From positions 1 to 45,120 of the forward strand of contig JAKQDD010000090.1 in assembly GCA_029556615.1 (NCBI GenBank): a DNA stretch of 45,120 nt. Direction: 5' to 3'. The position numbers and the translations under genes are program-made. Positions 18,337 through 27,745 of the stretch are shown here, one piece after another; position 1 is the first letter of the stretch; each line of letters opens with the position of its first letter. Below the pieces are notes generated by a model. It was given only the letters and a program-made list of their open reading frames with translations. It had not been told where the DNA came from and ran no database searches. This stretch comes from Verrucomicrobiota bacterium (GTDB lineage Bacteria > Verrucomicrobiota > Verrucomicrobiia > Limisphaerales > J093).

Positions 18337-19638
18337 TCACTTCACACAGAACAGATGGTGATCGCCGCGGATCAGGAGCCGGTCGGCCGCGGGGACCGGG
18401 GAGGCGAGAATGCGTTCGCCCATCCGATTCGCGCTCAGCATGTCGAATCGGTCTTCCGCACGGACCGTGAAGATCACGCCGTCTTCGCGGGCGGCGTAGA
18501 GAATGCCGTGGGCGATGATCGGCGACGAATAGTACGGCGACTTGTCTTCAGGCAGGGCGCCGCTCCAGAGGGTCTTTCCGGTGGCTGGGTCGAGACAGAC
18601 GAGACCCCCGCGATGCCGCAACAGGTACACCCGGCCCTTGTACGCCGCCGGGCTCGAGACAAAGACCCCGAGGTCCTCGCGCTGCCAGAGGCGATGCGTC
18701 GTGGTGACGTCGCCGCGGCCCCCAAGCCGGATGCCGTGCACGCGCGACTGTCCCGGCCGGTCGTCGCGCCCCTCGGGAACGATGACCACAGTCCCCGCAA
18801 TGACGGGGGTGGCGATGGCCGGCCAATACGCGGTCGCATCCGGATTGAATCCCCCGCACGACCAGAGCATCTCGCCCGTCGTGATGTCGTGGGCCGTCAG
18901 ATGCTCCGCGCCCCAGATCAGGAGAGCGGTTTGGCCATCGCGCGTGTCGAGCAGCGGCGTGTTATAGCCGTTGTTGTTCTCGATCGCAGTCTTGAAGTTC
19001 CGCGTCTGCCGCCAGCGCATCTCCCCGGTGGCCTTGTCGAAGCCGGCGAGCCATGACTCGCCGCCGTGCTGGCGGACCATGATGACGTGCCGGTCGGTCA
19101 CGACAGGCGACGAGCCCTGGTCCCAGAACAGCTGGTCCTGGCCAAACCGTTCCACGAGGTTGACCTTCCAGCGGACCTTGCCATCGAATTCGAGCGCCGC
19201 GAAGTTGCCGCTTCGGAAGTAGACAAACACACACTCACCGTCGGTCACGGGCGACGCATTGGCGCTGGACCCCAACGTCCGGTGCCGGGGCGGGCTCTCA
19301 GGGCCGAGGGCCGTTGCCCACAAGCGCTGGCCGCTGAAGTCAAACGCCAGGACCGTGTCTTCTCCTTCGGACGGCGTCGTCAGGTAAATCCGCTGGTTGT
19401 GCACGATGGGCGTTGAACCCCCCTTGCCGGGCAACGCCACCTTCCAGAGAACCTTGGTGGCGTCCCATTGGGTCGGGAACGCCCCCGTATCGATGCCGCC
19501 GTTCCCATGGGGCCCGCGCCAGCTGGGCCATTCCATCGAGCTGGCCGCCACCGCCGAGGCGGCAGTGAACCCAAAGAGAGCCGCCGTCAGCCAGAGAAGT
19601 CCGAGGCCGCGCGGCGCCGAGAGAAGGTGTGTCTGCAT
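18337..19638 (-). CDS. Secreted PQQ-like beta-propeller protein
   Basis: The 433-residue exported protein (signal peptide about 1-33, ending TAASAVAASS) belongs to the PQQ-repeat propeller group common in Planctomycetes and Verrucomicrobia. It starts its mature part with WPSWRGPHGNG and repeats the blade pattern [LV]-x-[AC]-[FL]-D-x-x-[TS]-G-x-x-[LMR]-W (for example FDKATGEMRWRQ, DITTGEMLWS, LDPATGKTLWSG). Most such proteins lack dehydrogenase activity, and binding of PQQ here is not shown. ATG 19638 begins the signal peptide. The gene lies alone on the minus strand, between the 110-aa gene and the divergent nucleotidyltransferase gene. Confidence 0.9.
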   Translation of the reverse strand: MQTHLLSAPRGLGLLWLTAALFGFTAASAVAASSMEWPSWRGPHGNGGIDTGAFPTQWDATKVLWKVALPGKGGSTPIVHNQRIYLTTPSEGEDTVLAFDFSGQRLWATALGPESPPRHRTLGSSANASPVTDGECVFVYFRSGNFAALEFDGKVRWKVNLVERFGQDQLFWDQGSSPVVTDRHVIMVRQHGGESWLAGFDKATGEMRWRQTRNFKTAIENNNGYNTPLLDTRDGQTALLIWGAEHLTAHDITTGEMLWSCGGFNPDATAYWPAIATPVIAGTVVIVPEGRDDRPGQSRVHGIRLGGRGDVTTTHRLWQREDLGVFVSSPAAYKGRVYLLRHRGGLVCLDPATGKTLWSGALPEDKSPYYSSPIIAHGILYAAREDGVIFTVRAEDRFDMLSANRMGERILASPVPAADRLLIRGDHHLFCVK

Positions 19639-19783
19639 CGTCAACTGCTGGGGAGTATTCGTGCTCGAGGGACGTCTGTCCAGTTCCGGGACCAACAAAG
19701 GGGCATCGAACTTCGCGGTTTCTTTGTGCGCTGGACTGTGTCATCTTCGGATGCCGACCGAACCCAGTTGAGGCCCCTTGTCC

Positions 19784-20515
19784 ATGGGAACGAAGAGAGA
19801 GCCATCCGGTGAGCGCCCTGCGCCCGGCCGCGCCCCGGGCTCGGCGGAGTGGATCCGCGTGCTGCGGGCGGGTGTGCAAGCCCAGCGCCTGGTGCCAGGG
19901 GCCGTCTGTGTCGGCGGCACGGCGGCGGCGTTGTATGCCGGACACCGCCTGTCGCACGACACAGACCACGTGGTGGCGACACTGCGCGACCAGTTTGACG
20001 AAGTGCGCGCGCAGTTGGAAAGCCGACCGGAATGGAGAACCGCCCGCGTCAACCCGCCGGTGTTGATCCTCGGCAGCATCGGCGATGTCGACGTCGGTTT
20101 CCGCCAACTCAAGCGCACCCGGCAGGTCGAGACGCAGGTGGCGGATACCGAAGCGGGACCGCTGCTGGTGCCGACGTGGGACGAGATGGTGTGCATGAAG
20201 GCGTTTCTGGCCTACGACCGAAATGCCACGCGCGACTACCTCGACTTTGCCGCGCTCAGCGAATGCGCGTCGGAGGCAGCCACGCTTGAGTCCTTGTTGA
20301 AGCTCGACGCCCGCTACGCAGGACTCCAGACGGTGTCCGTCGCGCTGGAAGTGGCGAAGGCTTTGAGCGCCGCCGCCCCCTTCGATCTGGATGAGTCGGA
20401 ATTGCCGCACTACCGGGGACTGGGCGCCAGGTGGCATCGCTGGGAGACGACCCGTGACATTTGCCGGCGGTTTGGCGTGCTCCTCGGGGAATCGCTGGTG
20501 CGGGGAGGGGCGTGA
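19784..20515 (+). CDS. AbiEii-like nucleotidyltransferase
   Basis: The 243-residue protein has the nucleotidyltransferase signature GGTAAAL (44-50) followed by HRLSHDTD (54-61), resembling the GG-x-A ... HR-x-S-x-D-[IL]-D core of AbiEii/AbiGii-type enzymes. These act as toxins in some abortive-infection systems by modifying RNA or tRNA ends. ATG 19784 has GAGG 10 nt upstream; the TTG two codons earlier is less likely. A small gene starts 3 nt after its stop, so the two form an operon. The normal cognate antitoxin AbiEi is absent. Confidence 0.75.
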   Translation: MGTKREPSGERPAPGRAPGSAEWIRVLRAGVQAQRLVPGAVCVGGTAAALYAGHRLSHDTDHVVATLRDQFDEVRAQLESRPEWRTARVNPPVLILGSIGDVDVGFRQLKRTRQVETQVADTEAGPLLVPTWDEMVCMKAFLAYDRNATRDYLDFAALSECASEAATLESLLKLDARYAGLQTVSVALEVAKALSAAAPFDLDESELPHYRGLGARWHRWETTRDICRRFGVLLGESLVRGGA

Positions 20516-20518
20516 CGC

Positions 20519-20785
20519 ATGGAGCACCGCCATCTCGACACCCAGCGGTGGTCCGCGGCGGCCGTGGATTCCGCGCTCGATCGGGGCGACCTGAAGGACT
20601 GGCGGGAGCTCTTCGCCGGCGTGCAACGCCAACCGGAACTGGCGCGCCTGGTCCTGCGAGTTGCCACCGGCCGCCCGCCGGACGGCGCGTCCTTCCTGGC
20701 CCGGGCCTTGGTCCGGCGGCTGTGCCCCGGACTCGGCGGGCCCACGGCGTCGGAATGTCCCCCGCCCGACGGGCCGGTCCCTTGA
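20519..20785 (+). CDS. Small partner of the nucleotidyltransferase
   Basis: The 88-residue soluble protein begins MEHRHLDTQRWSAAAVDSAL and contains DRGDLKDWRELFAGVQ. The C-terminal 25 residues are glycine/proline-rich. The ATG at 20519 has a strong purine tract (GGGGAGGGG) just upstream and lies 3 nt after the nucleotidyltransferase stop. Position suggests an antitoxin or regulator, but no DNA-binding motif is visible. I do not know a named family. Confidence 0.65.
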   Translation: MEHRHLDTQRWSAAAVDSALDRGDLKDWRELFAGVQRQPELARLVLRVATGRPPDGASFLARALVRRLCPGLGGPTASECPPPDGPVP

Positions 20786-20800
20786 TTCCGGGCCCCGGGG

Positions 20801-21631
20801 CTACTTCCTCAAGGCGGACGAGCGTTCGATCATCCACTTGATGTCGCGGCTGTTGGGGGCCGCGAAGCCGTTGTATTGGGTGCGCTTGATCTTCACCTGC
20901 GTGCTCTTCTCGAACCAGCGCTTGATCTCGCTGTGGCCGTCCACGAAGTTGAACCCGCAGGCATTGTTGTGGTAGCTGGCCGGCAGGTCGGTCCAGTTGT
21001 TGACATCGGTGACGTTGGTGATCTCCCACCCGTCGTTGATGCTGTCCGGGTGTTCGTCGTTCATCATCCATAACTGCGTCGGCGACGGGTTGATCACGTC
21101 GGACACCTTGTTGTACATGAAGTAGTTCGGGTACCACGTGGAGCCGCTGCCGGTGTTCAGGCTGTAGGCGCCGCCCTCGATGAAACCGTTCATCGCATTG
21201 CTGCGGACCCGCAGCGCCCTGGAACGTCCCATGGTGACCGGATAGTTGTCCGAGGGGCAGCGGTAGATGCCAACGTCGCGGGTGTACGCGCCGATCTTGG
21301 CCTTGGTCAGGAACAGCGTGTTGGTGTTGTCCGTGTTGCCCGCTTCCCAATTCAACCAGCCCGCCACCCAGCTCACGTTGACATCCTTCGTCCCGCCGTC
21401 CCGGTTGGGGGGAAACCAGTCGGCGTTGTCCTGGCTGTACATGATCACGGCGAGCGCCAGTTGCTTCGTGTTGCTCATGCAGGCAATGCCCTGGGCCTTG
21501 GCCTTGGCCCGGCTCAGCGCCGGCAGGAGCATGCCTGCCAGGATCGCGATGATCGCGATGACGACGAGCAGTTCGATCAGGGTGAAACCGGCGCCAGAGA
21601 CCGGTCGACGGCAGTGAACGGTGGTCCTCAT
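20801..21631 (-). CDS. Pseudopilin-like protein with H-X9-DG-type motif
   Basis: The 276-residue protein carries a class III prepilin N-terminus, with cleavage expected between G15 and F16 ([20 protein letters not shown]) and the conserved glutamate at mature position 5. The C-terminal half has [17 protein letters not shown], resembling the processing-associated H-X9-DG region typical of Planctomycetes/Verrucomicrobia pseudopilins. It is probably processed by a prepilin peptidase and displayed on a type II secretion or pilus-like structure. These genomes often have dozens of paralogues. The start is ATG 21631, and the gene stands apart from any pilus operon here. Confidence 0.92.
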   Translation of the reverse strand: MRTTVHCRRPVSGAGFTLIELLVVIAIIAILAGMLLPALSRAKAKAQGIACMSNTKQLALAVIMYSQDNADWFPPNRDGGTKDVNVSWVAGWLNWEAGNTDNTNTLFLTKAKIGAYTRDVGIYRCPSDNYPVTMGRSRALRVRSNAMNGFIEGGAYSLNTGSGSTWYPNYFMYNKVSDVINPSPTQLWMMNDEHPDSINDGWEITNVTDVNNWTDLPASYHNNACGFNFVDGHSEIKRWFEKSTQVKIKRTQYNGFAAPNSRDIKWMIERSSALRK

Positions 21632-21780
21632 AGTCCGTGCGGATTAGGTGTGGCGGACTCTGGCCCGCTCGCAGGCGTTTGGCAACGGGAATCTGCCGGC
21701 AGGCCCGGGCCGCGGGCCGCTCCGGATGACACGGCGTCGCCACCTCCCGGCCTCCCGGAGCCGACGTCCGGGCGCACGCA

Positions 21781-23121
21781 TCAGCCCGCCGGCTTGAGGA
21801 TGCGCGCCATCGCCTCGGCCACCACCGCCGATCCTGCGGCGTTGAGATGGGTGTCGAAGCGGGGATTGAACAACAGCGCCTTTTGAGTCCGGGTGGCCTC
21901 GATCAGCGCCGGTGTGAGATCGAAGAAGCGGAGCCCGCGCCCGCGCGCCAGCGCGCCGAGGTGCGCGGGCAGATCGGTCGGCTGCCATTCCCGGATGACC
22001 TCGGGCGCCTCCTCGGTGAAATGGAGCCGCCCTTGCCAGACCCGCAGTTTGGCAGGCAGATAGAACAACCAGGCTTCCAGCTCATGGTCCCGGGCCAGGG
22101 CCGCATACTGGCCGACGAAATACTCGAGCGCCTCGCGCACCTCCGGCACGATGTCCGCCGCGGCGGCCGGCGCGCTGCTGAACTCGACGGGCGTGCGTTT
22201 CCCGGCCAGCTCGAGGAAGGCGGCGGCGGCGGTGACCGTGGCCGGCGGGCGGGGTGTTGCGGGGCGCACCAGGGCCTCGCCGAGGGCCCGAAGCAGTGAG
22301 GACTGGCGTTTCAGCCGCCCGGCCGGCCGTTTCCCGGTCTTCTCGAACCAGCGCAACCGTTGATACTCGCCATGGAGATCCTCGAGGTCGTTCCCCTCGA
22401 AGAACATGATCGCCACCCGCCGCGTCGATGGCCCCAGTCCGTACGCCTTGAGATAGTGAAGGTGCGTCAGCGGACCGGTGTTGCTTACCCCGAGGTTCTT
22501 CACCCGCTGCCCGAGTCGCTGCGCCAGCAGCTGTGTGAACAGCAGCTCATCCGGCAGGAAGCCCAGTTCCGTGAAGGAGTCGCCGCAGACCGCGAGCTCC
22601 CAATCCCTCAGCCCGGGTTCGTTCCGGAACCCATGCTCGTCGTAGCGCACCGTGATCTCCGGTTCCCCCGAGTACAAGTCCTCCTGAATGCCCAGCTCGC
22701 GCAGCGCGCGATGGATCACGCGCCCCCTCCATTGCTGGGGGCCGAGCCGGCGAAAGAAAACCTCCCCTGTCGGAACGGTGGGGATGCGGTAATAGGGCGG
22801 CAGCCGGCGCGCCGCGGCCGCCGCACCGCGGAAATCCAGCCGGAGCAGCCGGCCGAGGCCCTCGGCGACCCCCACGCCCGCCACGAACAGGCTGATCCCC
22901 AGCGCCAAGCCCGCCGAGGCCTTGGCAATCCGCGGCCGGTAGGTCACGAAGCCCGCGAGGATGACTATGCACCCGGCCTCGATCAGCGGTTCCCGCAGCG
23001 CCAGCCAGCAACCGGCCAGTTCGAGGAACAAGGTCGGCAGCACCGCCAGGGCCATCAGGAGCCCGCCCGCCACCAGGTGCAGCCCCCAGTGCAGCCGCCG
23101 GCTGTGAATCCTTGTCGCCAT
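21781..23121 (-). CDS. Membrane-anchored SGNH-hydrolase-like protein
   Basis: The protein has about 446 residues and three hydrophobic segments in the first 90 residues (about 13-30, 50-62 and 70-86), followed by an extracytoplasmic SGNH/GDSL-like domain. Block I is CGDSFTE (179-185), block II is GVSNTG (211-216), block III is EGND (242-245) and block V is DTHLNAAG near the C-terminus, giving the Ser, Gly, Asn and Asp/His set. Membrane-tethered members often acetylate or deacetylate cell-surface sugars; the substrate here is unknown. ATG 23121 is used; GTG 23127 is possible. It is divergent from mutS across 126 nt. Confidence 0.82.
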   Translation of the reverse strand: MATRIHSRRLHWGLHLVAGGLLMALAVLPTLFLELAGCWLALREPLIEAGCIVILAGFVTYRPRIAKASAGLALGISLFVAGVGVAEGLGRLLRLDFRGAAAAARRLPPYYRIPTVPTGEVFFRRLGPQQWRGRVIHRALRELGIQEDLYSGEPEITVRYDEHGFRNEPGLRDWELAVCGDSFTELGFLPDELLFTQLLAQRLGQRVKNLGVSNTGPLTHLHYLKAYGLGPSTRRVAIMFFEGNDLEDLHGEYQRLRWFEKTGKRPAGRLKRQSSLLRALGEALVRPATPRPPATVTAAAAFLELAGKRTPVEFSSAPAAAADIVPEVREALEYFVGQYAALARDHELEAWLFYLPAKLRVWQGRLHFTEEAPEVIREWQPTDLPAHLGALARGRGLRFFDLTPALIEATRTQKALLFNPRFDTHLNAAGSAVVAEAMARILKPAG

Positions 23122-23247
23122 CTTCACTGCAGTAGATCAGGTCGCCCTGCCCCGGGCAAGGACAAGGACCCGGCCAGTGGCTTTCCCGCCGGATCCGCTC
23201 GTTTTTCCCTCGCCCGTCGCGGCGGGCCTTCGCACAATGCCGCGCGC

Positions 23248-25932
23248 ATGGCGCAGGACGCCCAGTTGACTCCCATGATGGCGCAGTATCGCCGGATCAA
23301 GCACGAGCTGCCGCCGGGCACCCTGCTCCTGTTCCGCCTGGGCGATTTCTACGAGATGTTCTTCGAGGACGCCCAGGTCGGAGCCGAGCTTCTCCATTTG
23401 GCGCTCACCCAGCGCCAGGGCGTGCCCATGTGCGGTCTGCCGTATCACGCCGCCGGCGGCTACGTCGCCCGCCTCTTGCGCTCCGGCTGCAAGATCGCCA
23501 TTTGCGATCAGCTCGAGGAACCCAAGCCCGGCAAGCTCGTCCGGCGCGAGGTCACTCAAATCCTCAGCCCCGGGGCGCACTTCGATGATCGGATGCTGTC
23601 CGCAGAGCGGAACAACTACCTGGCGGCGGTGTGCCGCGCCGGCCGACGCTACGGGCTGGCCCTCGTCGATCTCACCACCGCCGAATTCCGATCGACCGAG
23701 TTCGACTCGGGTCTGGCGCTGGCCGCCGAGCTCGAGCGGACGCGGCCGGCCGAAGTGCTCCATCCGGCCGGAGATCGGGAGCTGATCGGCATCCTGCGCG
23801 GCCAGGTCTCGAGCGACGGGCCCGACGCGACCGGATCGCCGCGGACAAGTTTCGGCGGGATTCTCAATGGCTACGACGACTGGGTGTTCGCCGCCGAGAC
23901 GGCCCAGTTCACACTCCGCGATCACTTCAAGGTGGCGTCCCTCGACGGGTTCGGCCTCCGGGATCGCATGGCGGCCATGGGGGCCGCGGGGGCCGTCCTC
24001 CACTACCTCGTGCATCAGCTCCGCCGGGACGTTGCTCATCTGCACCGGCTCTGCTGTCCCCCGGCCGAGAATCATCTCGTGCTCGACCCGCCCACGCTCC
24101 GCCAGCTCGAAGTGTTGGAGCCGCTGCAGCGCGACGCCCCCCGCGAACGCTCGTTGTGTGGAGCCATCGACCGCACCGTCACCCCCATGGGTGCCCGGCG
24201 CCTCCGCGACTGGCTCTCGCAGCCGCTGGCCGCCGTCGACCCGATCCGCCGCCGCCATGCCGCGGTCGATGCCTGGCTCGCCGCTTCCGAGGTTCTCGAC
24301 GGTTTCCGGGCCGAGTTGCGCGAGGTTCGCGATCTCGAACGCACCGCCAGCCGATTGAGCGTTGGCACCGGGAATGCCCGCGACCTCCTCGTGCTCCGCC
24401 AGGCGCTGGCGCGGATGCCGGCGCTCAGGGCGCATCTGGCGCGGTTGCCCTCGCCGCGCGAAGGCGCCGTGGCGGATGCCCCGGCCTCGCTGCTGCCCGC
24501 GCCCCCCGCCGACCCGCGAACGCCGCCGGACCCCGGACTTGTGGCAGAGCTCGCCGGCCAGCTCGCCGCATTCCCGGAGATCGTCGATCTCCTGTCACGA
24601 GCCATCGTGGACGACCCGCCGCTCGCCCTGAAGGAAGGCGGCTTGATCCGGGAGGGCTATGACCCGGCCCTGGACGAACTCCGACAGGCCGCCCGCGAGG
24701 GCAAGGACTGGATTGCCCGCCTCCAGCAGCAGGAGATCGAGCGCACCGGCATCCCGTCGCTCAAGGTGCGGTTCAATTCGGTGTTCGGGTACTACATCGA
24801 GATCACCCGCGCGAACCTGGACCGGGTACCGCCGGATTACATCCGCAAGCAGACCATTGCCAACGGCGAGCGTTTCTTCACCCCGGAGCTCAAGGCGATG
24901 GAGTCGCGGATTCTCGGGGCCCAGGAGCGCTCGATGAAGCTCGAGTACGACCTCTTCCTGCAGGTGCGCGAGGCCGTGCTCGGGCGGTTGGCCGCAATCC
25001 AGCAGACGGCCCAGGCGCTGGGCGAGCTCGATGTCCTGGCGGGCTTTGCCGAGATGGCCCGTCTCCATCGTTATTGCCGGCCCGAGGTGGGAGACGAAGG
25101 CCGGCTGATCCTCCGCGAGGCGCGGCATCCGATCCTCGAGCTGGTTCAGGCCGGAGAACGGTTTGTGCCGAATGACGCCCACCTGGATCCCGCCGCCGAA
25201 CAGATCGCCCTGATCACCGGCCCCAACATGGCCGGCAAAAGCACCTACATCCGACAGGTGGCGCTCCTCGTCCTCCTCGCGCACGCCGGTTCGTTCGTGC
25301 CCGCCGAGGCCGCCCGCATCGATCGCGTCGACCGCATTTTCACCCGGATCGGCGCCAGCGACGACCTCGTCCGCGGCCAGTCGACCTTCATGGTCGAAAT
25401 GAGCGAGACCGCCAACATCCTGAACCACGCCACCGCCCGCAGCCTGATCATCCTGGATGAGATCGGCCGCGGCACGAGCACGTTCGACGGCCTCAGTCTC
25501 GCCTGGAGCATCGTCGAGCACCTGCACCACCAGGTGGGCGCCAAGACCCTGTTCGCCACCCATTATCATGAGCTCACCGAGCTCGCCGGCCGCCTCCCCC
25601 GGGTCCGCAACTACAACGTCGCCGTCCGCGAATGGAACGATCAAATCGTCTTTCTGCGCCGGATCGTGGCCGGCGCCACGGACAAGAGCTACGGCATCCA
25701 GGTGGCGCGGCTCGCCGGCGTCCCGCGCGACGTCATCGACCGCGCCAAGATCATCCTCCGCAATCTCGAGGAATCCGAGCTGACCCCCGAGGGGAATGTC
25801 CGCCCCCCGTCCCGCCGCCAGCAGGATCGCGAGCGCTTGAAAACCCTCGAGCCGCCGCCGCAGCTCGACCTGTTCCGCGACGCCGAGCCGCCGCCCGACG
25901 GCACCGCCTGTGAGGATCGTCCTTCATCGTGA
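23248..25932 (+). CDS. mutS: DNA mismatch repair protein MutS
   Basis: MutS recognises mispairs and small loops and recruits MutL. The 894-residue protein has the mismatch-reading FYE motif at 34-36 (GDFYEMFFEDA), connector and lever domains, Walker A GPNMAGKST near 658-666, the TFMVEMSET segment, Walker B LIILDEIGRG near 733 and the helix-turn-helix end (KSYGIQVARLAGVP). It ends with the QLDLF-like tail (PPQLDLFRDAEPP), which is common in MutS. ATG 23248 is used because it begins the conserved domain; the long upstream extension is antisense to the SGNH gene. The aldose epimerase gene follows after 25 nt. mutL is not in the window. Confidence 0.97.
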   Translation: MAQDAQLTPMMAQYRRIKHELPPGTLLLFRLGDFYEMFFEDAQVGAELLHLALTQRQGVPMCGLPYHAAGGYVARLLRSGCKIAICDQLEEPKPGKLVRREVTQILSPGAHFDDRMLSAERNNYLAAVCRAGRRYGLALVDLTTAEFRSTEFDSGLALAAELERTRPAEVLHPAGDRELIGILRGQVSSDGPDATGSPRTSFGGILNGYDDWVFAAETAQFTLRDHFKVASLDGFGLRDRMAAMGAAGAVLHYLVHQLRRDVAHLHRLCCPPAENHLVLDPPTLRQLEVLEPLQRDAPRERSLCGAIDRTVTPMGARRLRDWLSQPLAAVDPIRRRHAAVDAWLAASEVLDGFRAELREVRDLERTASRLSVGTGNARDLLVLRQALARMPALRAHLARLPSPREGAVADAPASLLPAPPADPRTPPDPGLVAELAGQLAAFPEIVDLLSRAIVDDPPLALKEGGLIREGYDPALDELRQAAREGKDWIARLQQQEIERTGIPSLKVRFNSVFGYYIEITRANLDRVPPDYIRKQTIANGERFFTPELKAMESRILGAQERSMKLEYDLFLQVREAVLGRLAAIQQTAQALGELDVLAGFAEMARLHRYCRPEVGDEGRLILREARHPILELVQAGERFVPNDAHLDPAAEQIALITGPNMAGKSTYIRQVALLVLLAHAGSFVPAEAARIDRVDRIFTRIGASDDLVRGQSTFMVEMSETANILNHATARSLIILDEIGRGTSTFDGLSLAWSIVEHLHHQVGAKTLFATHYHELTELAGRLPRVRNYNVAVREWNDQIVFLRRIVAGATDKSYGIQVARLAGVPRDVIDRAKIILRNLEESELTPEGNVRPPSRRQQDRERLKTLEPPPQLDLFRDAEPPPDGTACEDRPSS

Positions 25933-25957
25933 TATTCATCCCCCGGAATCCCCCGCC

Positions 25958-26911
25958 ATGAACAGCCCGCTTGAACCCAGGTCTCCGGACGCCGCCGGCT
26001 TTGTCGTGCTGCGCGACCTCGAGGGATCGACCGCGTGGATCGCCCCCGAGCAGGGCGCGTGGTTGCTCCGTTACGCGCGGTTCTTCCTCGAACACGGCCC
26101 CGTCGATGCGCTGCATTTCGACTGGGATGTCGTCGAGCGTTACCCGAGCGAGATGTATGCCGGGAGCCCGGTGTTGTTCCCTCTGGTCTCGTTCAACCAT
26201 CTGCCGGGCCGGGAACATCACGTCGCCTGGCCCACCGGCGTGGTGCCCATGCCCCAGCACGGGTTCGCCCGACGCCGCCCCTGGAGGGTCATCGATCGCG
26301 CGTTCGGCTCGGTCACGCTCGAGCTGACCGACGACGACGTCACGCGCGCCCAATACCCGTTCGCGTTCAGTCATCGGCTCACTTACCGGCTGGCCGGAGG
26401 CCGCCTCACCTGGGAACAGGAGATCGAGAACCGATCGCCGGAACCGATGCCGTTCGCGTCCGGCTTCCACCCGTACTTTGCGGCGCCGCTGATCCCCCGC
26501 GGGATACGGTCGGAGTGCCAGATCGAGATCCCGCCCGGCCGCCGGTTCGATCCGGACCCCGACTGGGCCGGCTTTCGGCCGGCCGATTGGCCGGCCAGGG
26601 CGTGGCGGGTGACCGACGATCTGCCGGGGTCGTTACTGCTCGGGGATCTCGAGCGCCGGGAGGTCCGCTACGTGGATCCTGCGGGCGAACTCGAGGTCGT
26701 CTTGAACTGGGAGCTGGCGCCTGCCTACCGGTTCCTGGTCTTGTGGACCCGATCGGCCGACAGCCCTTTCTTCTGCGTCGAGCCGTGGACCGCCCTCCCG
26801 AACGTCTTTCGCCGCGCCGCCGACGATTGCCTGCGGCTGGCGCCCGGCGAGGTCCATCGCGCCGCCTTCTGGATGGAACTCCGCGCTCTTACCGCGGGCG
26901 CTGACCCGTAG
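25958..26911 (+). CDS. Aldose 1-epimerase family protein
   Basis: The 317-residue protein belongs to the galactose mutarotase superfamily, which interconverts alpha and beta anomers of free or phosphorylated sugars. Conserved elements are HGFAR with H101, GFHPYF with the second histidine H171, and CVEPW with the catalytic glutamate E275. The SPVLFP segment (70-75) is also typical. ATG 25958 is preferred to an in-frame start that overlaps the mutS end. It lies 25 nt after mutS and could be co-transcribed with it. Confidence 0.88.
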   Translation: MNSPLEPRSPDAAGFVVLRDLEGSTAWIAPEQGAWLLRYARFFLEHGPVDALHFDWDVVERYPSEMYAGSPVLFPLVSFNHLPGREHHVAWPTGVVPMPQHGFARRRPWRVIDRAFGSVTLELTDDDVTRAQYPFAFSHRLTYRLAGGRLTWEQEIENRSPEPMPFASGFHPYFAAPLIPRGIRSECQIEIPPGRRFDPDPDWAGFRPADWPARAWRVTDDLPGSLLLGDLERREVRYVDPAGELEVVLNWELAPAYRFLVLWTRSADSPFFCVEPWTALPNVFRRAADDCLRLAPGEVHRAAFWMELRALTAGADP

Positions 26912-27065
26912 CCGCGGGCGCTGACCGCGGCGGGTGGAAGCGGGTACCCCGCGAACAGCCCCCGTACCGCCCTCACCGCGGGCGGCTACAGCATCAGTCT
27001 GCAGCCGCTGGCATCACGTGAATACGTGATTTGACCCTCTGAAGCGTGGCCCCCACCCTTCAAGC

Positions 27066-27308
27066 GTGAGTCTCCGGTTCTGGCTGATCCTGGTGTGCCT
27101 TGGCGCCGGGCTGACCGCCCCGTCAGCGAAGGCCGCAGTCAACTTCTGCGGTAACCAGGTCGTGGCCAGCGACCGCCTCGGTCCCGAGGCCGTCTGGCGC
27201 CCGGTCCTGTTCGCCCTCGCCGAACCAGACGCCGCCTGCCACCAGGCCCTCGTCGGCAACGGTTACTACCTTTCCCTGTATGCGGATCCGGGCGGCGCCG
27301 CCCCGTGA
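27066..27308 (+). CDS. Small secreted hypothetical protein (80 aa)
   Basis: I do not recognise this protein. It starts at GTG 27066 and has a plausible signal peptide (SLRFWLILVCLGAGLTAPSAKA), followed by a short mature part of about 55 residues with two cysteines (NFCGNQ, DAACHQ). The frame ends right at the repeat element at 27311, so it may be a gene truncated by that repeat. 26912-27065 upstream holds nothing I recognise. Confidence 0.4.
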   Translation: MSLRFWLILVCLGAGLTAPSAKAAVNFCGNQVVASDRLGPEAVWRPVLFALAEPDAACHQALVGNGYYLSLYADPGGAAP

Positions 27309-27310
27309 CG

Positions 27311-27436
27311 GGCTGCCCTCTGCCGCTTTGCTCGGAAAGCGCCGGGGGACCGGCGCACTCCAAGACCTGGCGGTCGCGCCGAGGCCCCCGATCCACGCGA
27401 TAGCGTCGTGGAGTGCGGCTGCCCTCTGCCGCTTTG
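27311..27436. repeat. Composite intergenic repeat element
   Basis: A 20-nt direct repeat (GGCTGCCCTCTGCCGCTTTG at 27311-27330 and 27417-27436) flanks a segment containing the inverted pair CGCACTCCA / TGGAGTGCG. I recall similar AAAGCGGCAGAGGGCAGCC / CGCACTCCA words as frequent in Verrucomicrobia intergenic DNA, where they are often miscalled as ORFs. No gene is carried. Confidence 0.7.
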
Positions 27437-27484
27437 AGCAGGCTACCCAAGAGTCATCGACGGCGCATGTCGAGCCAGACGGCA

Positions 27485-27520
27485 CGAGGGGAAAGGGTTG
27501 GCACCCCTTCGGTCCCCTCG
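27485..27520. terminator. Strong hairpin in the 27309-27745 gap
   Basis: Outer arms CGAGGGGA and TCCCCTCG (8 bp) enclose an inner AAGGG/CCCTT stem. It may end transcription of the minus-strand VanZ/RidA pair or of the 27066 gene. The rest of 27521-27745 shows nothing I can name. Confidence 0.45.
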
Positions 27521-27745
27521 CAGTGCAATGGGTGAGAATCGCGCACGGCTGACAAGATGTGCAGACAGCGAAATGGGGACGTGCTTTCCCGATTCGGGGC
27601 GGAACGCAGATGGGACGGCGGGAGGACAAGGGAATCGGAGGCAGACTCCCGGGGCCCTGTTCCTTTGTACCCGTTCCATGCGCGACAGCGCCTTCGCAGC
27701 GCGGCGACCCGCGGGACCGTCGGAGCCGGACGCGGACGCAAGGGC

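Noticed and set aside
22360..23247. Upstream extension of the mutS frame
   Set aside because: It is antisense to the SGNH-hydrolase gene and has no conserved content; ATG 23248 starts the MutS domain.
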